Of a stretch of 64,000 bases of DNA, positions 57,376 through 64,000 are shown one piece after another; position 1 is the first letter of the stretch, and the number at the start of each line of letters is the position of its first letter. A model generated the notes under the pieces. It was not told the origin of the DNA, ran no database searches, and worked only from the letters and a program-made list of their open reading frames with translations. Position numbers and translations under genes: made by a program. Source of the DNA: Cryptomeria japonica (taxonomy: Eukaryota > Streptophyta > Pinopsida > Cupressales > Cupressaceae); the NCBI RefSeq assembly GCF_030272615.1, contig NC_081406.1, positions 115,413,783-115,477,782 of the forward strand, written 5' to 3'.

Positions 57376-58740
57376 CCAACCAAGGGAATCTCATTCAAAC
57401 CCTTCATTCTGGTCGTTGGCACTATTGCAAGGAATGTGAGCAGAAGAGGGATATCACAAGACGGTTCAAGTATTCGACCTCACCAAGTATGCTGAGTGTC
57501 ACATTATTCCAATTTTATCGTAAATGAAAAGTAAAGTAAATTAGGAAAATGGAAAGCTGATTACCAAATCATTTTCATGAACACACATTTTACCTAGATA
57601 TATAGATTTGACCTTCCATTTTGTAAATAATAATATTTTTATCTTCAAAAGAGTTATGACTTTCATGTAGGGGAGAAAGAACACAAGACAGCAAAATGCC
57701 AGAGATATAATAACAGATAAGCAATTTATATTATTACCAAAACAGATTTTATAACAGTTTATAAAAATGCCCATCACTACTTTTGCATTAGTTTCTCATG
57801 CCTTGTACCCACACAAAAACAGAGTATTACATTACAGCTCTCTTTTAAAACAGAGCCTTGTTCACAGCAATAAAAGATGTTTCTAGAATGCGCGCCTAAA
57901 ACTCGAACCATCTAGATGCATAAAAAAAAAAAAACAGAGTAGAAGAAGATACGAGAAAGAGGAGTAAATGCGGTGGTTGGAGTAGACAAATTACGGAGGA
58001 GGGAAGATTAGTGGAGTCCAACTGGAGTCCACGTACGCAAACATTGCATTATCTCTTCCTAATTTTAAAACATCCAAATTTCAACACTAACTGTAAAATT
58101 TATTCATTCTTAGATAATAAAATTAAAACCATTTTTCTTATTGCATTGATCTTTCAACTCTAACATTTATTTTTTCCAAATACACACCTTTAATTTTTTA
58201 TTTATTTAATAGAAATTCATTTATTGCACACCTTTAATTTTTTATTTATTTAATAGAAATTCATTTATACTGATTTATATGTATTTCATTTAAATAAAAT
58301 AGAAATTCATTTATACTGATTTATATGTATTTCATTTATTTATTCTAAAACTACATTTCCTTTACACAACCGTTAAAGTAAGTGGACAATCTAAACTTAA
58401 TGAAGTTGAAAGACTTTTACCAAAAGATTAGGAAAGACACGGAAATTTGATAGATTCTGCTCAAACGGACATCATGGATCCACCTACTACAACAATCATG
58501 TTCCACCTTGTGTGTTTCCTCAAAATGGTACTTACTAGTAAGTTCGAATTAATTTTATCTTCGCTTGCTAAGAAACCTCATATCTTACAATATTGAAATA
58601 ATCATAAGCTAAACACTTGGCACCCACATTCCCTTGGATTCGCTGCAATTTTAACTCTTATGCAGGGCCATTTTCGTAAAAGATCTAGACATTTACGAAG
58701 CATAAATTCTATGGATCCGAGACCTTCAAGCACTGTTGAA
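57376..58740. other. 3' flank of the kinase gene, no further gene seen
   Basis: Contains the presumable 3' untranslated region. A local duplication lies at 58183-58340: CACACCTTTAATTTTTTATT twice, 44 bp apart, and AATAGAAATTCATTTATACT twice, 46 bp apart. No coding potential on either strand. Confidence 0.5.
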
Positions 58741-58912
58741 AGGCTACATTTCAAACTTTTCCTTGTGAACCATTTCGTGGTATTCAAATGTTTTGTATTG
58801 TAATGCGCGATTCTTATGCTTCAAACAAAGCGCGCGGAATTTTATTACATGTGACAATGGCACAAAGAGACAATCGAAATTAGTGGGAAATTCGTGTTAA
58901 ATCAAAAACTCA
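58741..58912 (+). repeat. Diverged copy of the kinase promoter block
   Basis: GTGAACCATTTCGTGGTATTC, CAAACAAAGCGCGCGGAATT, GGCACAAAGAGACAATCGAA and GTGGGAAATTCGTGT follow the same order and spacing as in 54729-54885. By eye roughly three quarters of positions agree. The copy ends before the point corresponding to the start codon, and no exon follows. Confidence 0.7.
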
Positions 58913-58961
58913 AATCAATCGAAATTAGTGGGAAATTCGTGTTAAATCAAAAACTCAAATC
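58872..58961 (+). repeat. Perfect 45-bp tandem duplication
   Basis: AATCGAAATTAGTGGGAAAT... at 58872-58916 is repeated without change at 58917-58961, at the broken end of the duplicated promoter. Identity shows it is recent compared with the promoter copy itself. Confidence 0.95.
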
Positions 58962-59844
58962 AAGGTGTCAATCTAAGGTTGAATGATCCAAATCCCTCGT
59001 GTAGACTTATATCAGCTAAGCACATGTTTAGATTTATTTGTGTATTTGTTGTTTTAAGCTAGATTTTGTTAGAGTCATTTATTTACTAGTTAGATTTTAT
59101 CACTTGTTGATCTAGTTTAAAGTTAAGTTAGTTTAGGTGAAATTTAGATTTAACTTAGTTTATTGATTATTGATTTCTTTTTTTATACAAATAAATATAA
59201 CTATTTTAAATTGATATTATTCCAAAATCAAACAATTAAATAATTATCTTTCTTTTCAAAACTGTATAAAAAATCATAGCAAAGCATCACAAGCAAACAC
59301 AAGAACATCCTCATAAAATTTGAGAAATATATAAAATCAATGTTCCACACTTGTTGTCAAATCACATTTTGTTGGTAATTCTTGAACTATAAAGCCATAC
59401 TACATTTTTCCTAAATTGCTTTCACTTGACCTCATGAAATTATATATACCTATTTATGGTCATGCATGGACTAAAGAGTTAAATGTGGATATTATTAATA
59501 TAAAGATTATATAAATTACTCAATTATTCATGATTCAATTATCTTACTTTTATATCTATATTTTTTCGCCAAATTTCAATTATTATTCTTGTAAAATATT
59601 TCACAAATAAAATTTTATTTTAAACTATATAAAATTAATATTTTAATTTTACCTCAATAATTACTATTTTAATCAATTTATATTAATTTATTATTATTAC
59701 TCAACTCTTAATTATCGACAAATTTAAATTGTATTTAAAATTATAACACCCCATTTAAATATTTGCATAGAGGGTAGATTATTTTCCCTCGTAAATATCC
59801 TTGAAATTCGGGTACAATAAATATCATGTAAATTTCATTTTTTT
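58962..59844. other. AT-rich intergenic sequence, no gene seen
   Basis: Very AT-rich (TTTAATTTTA-type runs at 59560-59740). Nothing recognisable on either strand. Confidence 0.5.
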
Positions 59845-60530
59845 ATGCAAGAGCATCCCTGGTTCTTGGCAATCTTCCATCAACCAAAAACATTTGGTTT
59901 CCAGTTTGTTTTCTGTTCAGTCAAGTTTTGCAGTTTCAACATTTCATCCTGCATTTTTGCTGCATTTGTTCATCGGGACTTGCAGAGCTAGATTTTGTTC
60001 ATGGACATGTTCATCTACCTTATCCTAGCTTTGCAAGACGTTTAGATCTTTTTTTGATAAGTTATCGGTTTTGAAATTTGAGATAATTTTATGACCTGAG
60101 CACCAGAGTTTCTTGGACCTATCTGCTAATGGAGAATCTTGTGGATCATTTTCGTAACTTGCAAGGCCTAATTTCATAACCTCCAATGATCCTTGGCTTA
60201 TGCCCAACCTTTCCCTTAGGTTTTCACATCATTCTACTTGGTTTCTGGAGGAATCCTTTGGGTTGAGGCTGACCTAGTTGTTCCACATGTTACACCTTCA
60301 GAATAACCCATCAAAGTCAGCGAAACAGTATTTTGCAATCCCAATAGAATAAATTATCCCTATGACAACGATAAAAATATTATCGGGTAAACTATCTCAA
60401 TGACAACAATCATACCTTATCGGTTAAACTATCTTGATGACAACAAAATGACAACTTTTGAACAATGACACTTCATCGGTTTAGCTATCCCGATGACAGT
60501 AATGACTTCAGGTGCTCCTGCACCATTTAC
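59845..60530 (+). repeat. Decayed LTR fragment related to LTR B
   Basis: Starts AGAGCATCCCTGGTTCTTGG and CAATCTTCCATCAACC, resembling the LTR B start (GGAGCATCCTCGGTTCATAG, CAATCTTGCATCAACC). Further on, GAATCCTTTGGGTTGAGGCTGACC resembles the LTR B middle. The distal part (60351-60510) is a three- to four-fold repeat of about 36-56 bp around ATCGGTTAAACTATC and GATGACAAC. Short reading frames here are not genes. Confidence 0.55.
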
Positions 60531-60533
60531 CTT

Positions 60534-61036
60534 GGTTATTTTCCACCTAGGTCTTAATTACACATCACTTAAGCTTACTTAGGAAATTGCATAGTAGTAG
60601 TTAGAGCATCTCTACTTTAGGTGGCATTATCATGTTATCATTTCAAATTTATGTGGCATCTACACATTTAGTGCCTCTATCACATTATCATATCCACCAT
60701 TTGTGATTGCACTTTTCCACCTTTGGTGGGTAATCCACCTTTAGTGGTGTTATCATGTGATCAATTTTCCATTTTAGGAGGGATGATAGGTTGTCACTTT
60801 TTGTCTCATTTCATAAGATTATGATACTTTTCACAATATTATGAACTCTTATGTTCTCACCTTGGTTATATAACCAAGGGGTTTTCATTACCAATTCATT
60901 GTACGAAATCTAGTTGATTTTATTTCATCATTGATTGGAATATAATTTATTCTTATCATATTCTTTCTCTCTTGTTCTTGTGATTTTTGTTTGGTCTCTA
61001 GATCTTTTGTGGTTACCTTGATAGCCAATTCTTACA
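60534..61036 (+). repeat. 5' LTR of element K
   Basis: Ends ATTCTTACA directly before the primer-binding site. The expected TG at the start appears as CA, two transitions away from the TGTTAACC start of the other LTR. Confidence 0.8.
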
Positions 61037-61048
61037 TGGTATTAGAGC
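61037..61048 (+). other. Primer-binding site of element K
   Basis: TGGTATTAGAGC, one C-to-T change from the consensus copia site TGGTATCAGAGC (initiator methionine tRNA). Confidence 0.88.
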
Positions 61049-62652
61049 TAATAGATTGCCATTAGTTTTCCATTAGCGATTTTTTTTGTGTAATTTTAGA
61101 GTTTTGGATTCGTGGCTTTTTATGTTGCAAGTAAAAATTGGAGCTTATTGGGTCAAGTTATAGCCACCATTGGATTCAAGAGGTTTAATAAATTTAAAAT
61201 TGTTTTTTATTTCATCCAAATACGACTCTAGAGTTCAAATGTAGATCCATTTGAAGTTTGGAGTTGCAACCGTGATTCAGGCGTTATAGTTATGTAGGTG
61301 ATTTTCAAACAATGATATCTAAGTCATCTAGACTCCTCTTTTTTAGTAATACTTTTTTATTTGGGTAGAATTTAGTGCTCTTCATAGTAGTGCAAGATTT
61401 TTCCATTTTTTTATATGGATTTTTCAAAAATTACAAATCCTTAATTTTGTAACTTTTGGGGCACCATTCAGGCTCATATGGACTCCTTTTTAGGTGCAAT
61501 TTTTTTGAAATTGCATAAATTTTTCTTATTTTAGAGAGGTTCTATAAGAATTTTAGTCACTATAATAATTTTTTTTACTTTCAATGCTTGATCTTTTTGG
61601 TCTATTTTGGCAATTAAAATGCTTAGATATCAGCTTGGTCTTTTGTATAAGTGATTTGAGTCTAATTAGCCTAATTGTGGCAATTGTAATCACTAAAATC
61701 AGAAGTTAAACTTCTTTTATTTTCCAAGAGTCCATTATTACCAGAAGAACCTATGCCCACACAAAGGTACCTGTGGGTACAACAAGTGTTCTGCAAGGGC
61801 ATTTTGTAATTAATGTTTTATTTAAATTTTAATTAATTTTTTGTAGAAACAATTTTTCACAATAAATAAGCAATTTTGGGAAAGATATTTTTAAGTCCAA
61901 TTAGAGGGCTATTTCAACAATCATCTTCTTGCATGGCTTCTTTGGTGGCATCATCTCCATGTTTTTAGATTCACATCTTTGTTGTGTCATATTGTATTCT
62001 CTTGCATGAGCTATGTTTTAACACACTAAAATAAAGTGCCACACCTCTTTGTACTTTATCATTGATGACATATTTGATGTCATCATCTTGTGCTCAGTAG
62101 TTTAGGAACTATCTTGTGAGACATGGTACATGTCTATAGTTGAGAATTTATGTAGTTTGAGTATCTAGTTGATGCTCATACAATTTGTCTTCATGCCTGA
62201 TCTCTATCATATTGCAATGAGTGATTCATTGGACATTATTCATCGAAAATAGTAGCTAGTTTTGTCACACTTTGATATTCTTGGTATAAAATTGGCTCTA
62301 TTTATTCTTAATGGGGAAGAATGTTGGTTTACATCTTCAACCATATTTGCAAGAGATTCTACATTTAGAGGGGGCTTCATGGTATCTCTTCTTTCTTTTG
62401 GGGGAATTTTTTTTGTCATATGAGGTTTTGTTCTTCTCATACATCATTGAGAGCATTGTGTATTTTCATCTCTCTTTTGGGGAGGAGTTTTGTCCCATAG
62501 GGTTTTCTCCTTTTCTCTGTTTGTGAGAGATTGCATTGCATTTGTACATGGGTACCTAACATGGCCTAGTTGCCAGGTCCCATCTTGCATTGTTAGCTTT
62601 TGTGTGATTCTCCCCAAGTTGCACCTAGTGAGGGTTTTTGGTGTAATTAAGG
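61049..62652 (+). other. Interior of element K, non-coding
   Basis: AT-rich, stops in all frames. Small frames near 62240-62530 have no recognisable domain. Confidence 0.6.
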
Positions 62653-63148
62653 TGTTAACCTTGGTTATTTTCCACCTAGGTCCTAAGTACACATTACTTA
62701 ATCTCACTTAGGGAATTGCATAAGAGAAGTTAGATCATCTCTACCTAAGGTGGAATTATCATGTTGTCATTTTCACTAATTATGTGGTGTCTCCACCTTT
62801 AGTGGCTTTATCACATTATCATATCCACCTTTCATGGTTGCACTTTTCCACCTTTACTAGTTTTATCATGTGATTTCTTTCCACTTTAGGTGGAACAATA
62901 AGTTGTGAATTTTTGTCTCATGACATAATATTATGACACTTGTCACAATCTTATGCACTCCCATGTTCTCACCTTGGCTATATAACCAAGGGGTTTCTAT
63001 TGTAAATTCATTGTATGGAAGCTAGTGGATTCTATTTCACCATTAATAGGAATACAATTTATTCTTGTAATATTCTTTCTCTCTTGTTTTTGTGCTTTCC
63101 ATTTGGTCTCTAGATCTTGGGTGGCTACCTTCATAGCCAATTCTTACA
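62653..63148 (+). repeat. 3' LTR of element K
   Basis: TGTTAACCTTGG...ATTCTTACA, colinear with 60534-61036. Substitutions are frequent, so the element is old. Confidence 0.82.
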
Positions 63149-64000
63149 CTCTTAAAACTGATAGGGAGACTCTCACAAGGAAGTGCAATTTGACTTATAC
63201 ATTAGAAATTTGTCTCATTGTGGGCTTCCTTGTTTGTCCTATGCCCTTCTCTCCTTGTTTGAACAAACAAAAACTTCCCAAACTCCTTTGGAGAAATATC
63301 TATTAGTGTGTTTTCTCTAATTACTCAATCAAGGTTAGGACTCACAGGAGTAAATCCAACCATCAAGATGTCAAATTATTTAACCTTCACTTGCAGGGGA
63401 CTAGGAGGAGTTTGAGATGGTTTAACAAGTCCTACCATGTGGTTTTGAAGTTTATTTCCCTTCATTTCCTTATCGCTTTCATAGATTCCTATTTTCAAGG
63501 CCTAGTAGCCCTATGAGCCCCTTTTAGCCCTACCTTCATGGTTTTTCCTCTTTTGTCCTAAAATCTTCCAAATGACCCTCTTAAAGTTTTGATGATTCAG
63601 ATACCAATTTGGAAACTCTACAAGATTTAAGGGATGATGAGGTCTCATTTGTTCATATAGGTATGGCCCCCAAATTGGCTCTTTTGAAGGGTTTTAGGCT
63701 TAATAGCTTTCTCCAATGGGATTTACTGCTCTTCACGCCTTGTTAGATCTCCCTACTCATACTGGAGCACTATATAGAACTCAAATTAAATGCCAAATAC
63801 TTGGCACTATCAGATTAGATCACCTCTGGAAGAAAAATTGACAATAACAGTCATGCTCCTAGCTGGGCTATGGCAGAGCTCGCCTAGAGCATGATGAAAA
63901 AATGATCCCAAGCAACTTCCAGGACACAAAATGAAATATTTACATTGTTTACAGACTCCATCACTCGAATCCCTAAGGGCATAGAGGAACCACAAAGAAA
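63149..64000. other. Unassigned sequence to the right edge
   Basis: No gene or repeat family recognised. Short frames on both strands lack domain character. Confidence 0.45.

Larger units (their letters stand above)
60534..63148 (+). mobile_element. Short non-coding copia-type LTR element K
   Basis: LTRs 60534-61036 and 62653-63148 (about 500 bp) share blocks such as TTGGTTATTTTCCACCTAGG, TATAACCAAGGGGTTT and ATAGCCAATTCTTACA. A primer-binding site, TGGTATTAGAGC, follows the first LTR at 61037. The 1.6-kb interior shows no Gag or Pol motif on either strand, so it is a non-autonomous element or an element whose coding part was lost. No clear target duplication. Promoter-like TATATAACC lies near the middle of each LTR. 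Confidence 0.8.

Noticed and set aside
1-64000. tRNA, rRNA or organelle-derived sequence
   Set aside because: No cloverleaf-type gene, rRNA core sequence or plastid/mitochondrial gene was noticed. tRNA-like stretches are primer-binding sites of retroelements. A tRNA scan was not possible here.
1-64000. Endogenous plant virus (pararetrovirus) origin of the RT-bearing segments
   Set aside because: All RT segments sit between LTRs or carry integrase, chromodomain or dual RNase H of Ty3/gypsy elements. No movement-protein or coat-protein sequence of a pararetrovirus was seen.

Overview
This is nuclear DNA of a seed plant with a large, repeat-rich genome, most likely a gymnosperm such as a conifer. 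The evidence is AT-rich sequence, nested LTR retrotransposons covering about nine tenths of the window, LTRs and leaders of 1-4 kb, and a single intron-containing host gene. The species cannot be named from the sequence. Nothing bacterial, organellar or viral was seen.

Left arm (1-11450, minus strand). A Ty1/copia remnant (10156-11450) was invaded by a Ty3/gypsy element (E, 1-10155, running off the left edge). E was in turn invaded by a complete 6.45-kb copia-type element (D, 2949-9398). D has two LTRs, a primer-binding site, a polypurine tract and a near-matching 5-bp target duplication. It has no pol genes: its interior is a coiled-coil Gag tail with a zinc knuckle, followed by a long unrecognised protein here called ORF X.

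Centre (11451-44032, plus strand). One copia LTR (family A) is cut into halves at 11451-12014 and 43411-44032. The 31.4 kb between them is a chromodomain-bearing Ty3/gypsy element (B). B was hit three times: by a 2.6-kb probable solo LTR in its 5' LTR (12394-15005), by an 18.2-kb Tat-lineage gypsy element C inside its integrase (19385-37604, perfect ATAAG duplication), and by a 4.4-kb solo LTR in its 3' LTR (38978-43345, perfect GTTAA duplication).

Element C is the most interesting object. On the plus strand it has gag, protease, reverse transcriptase, two RNase H domains and integrase. On the minus strand, between pol and the 3' LTR, it carries a complete-looking antisense gene: TATA box, short first exon, consensus splice donor, 1.08-kb intron, acceptor, a plant mobile domain (PMD/MAIN-like) exon and a coiled-coil tail. 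The leader of C and the intron of the antisense gene both contain arrays of the octamer TAGCGCAT. In each transcription unit's own sense the arrays have the same orientation, with spacing of almost exactly 21 bp in the leader and a 21-21-18 pattern in the intron.

Right-centre (44033-53640). The copia gag/protease/pre-integrase of family A runs into a Ty3 RNase H fragment, then into a second, plus-strand copy of ORF X (about 46090-49272) with its polypurine tract and LTR (H). Next come an inverted family-A LTR (split by another solo LTR with ATAAC duplications) and a decayed gypsy reverse transcriptase fragment.

Right arm (53641-64000). The one convincing host gene is a three-exon LRK10L-type receptor-like kinase (55055-57375, 626 residues) with a GUB_WAK ectodomain and a non-RD kinase. 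A diverged copy of its promoter at about 58741-58912 suggests a lost tandem duplicate. After that come a decayed LTR fragment, a short copia element without coding capacity (60534-63148), and unassigned sequence.
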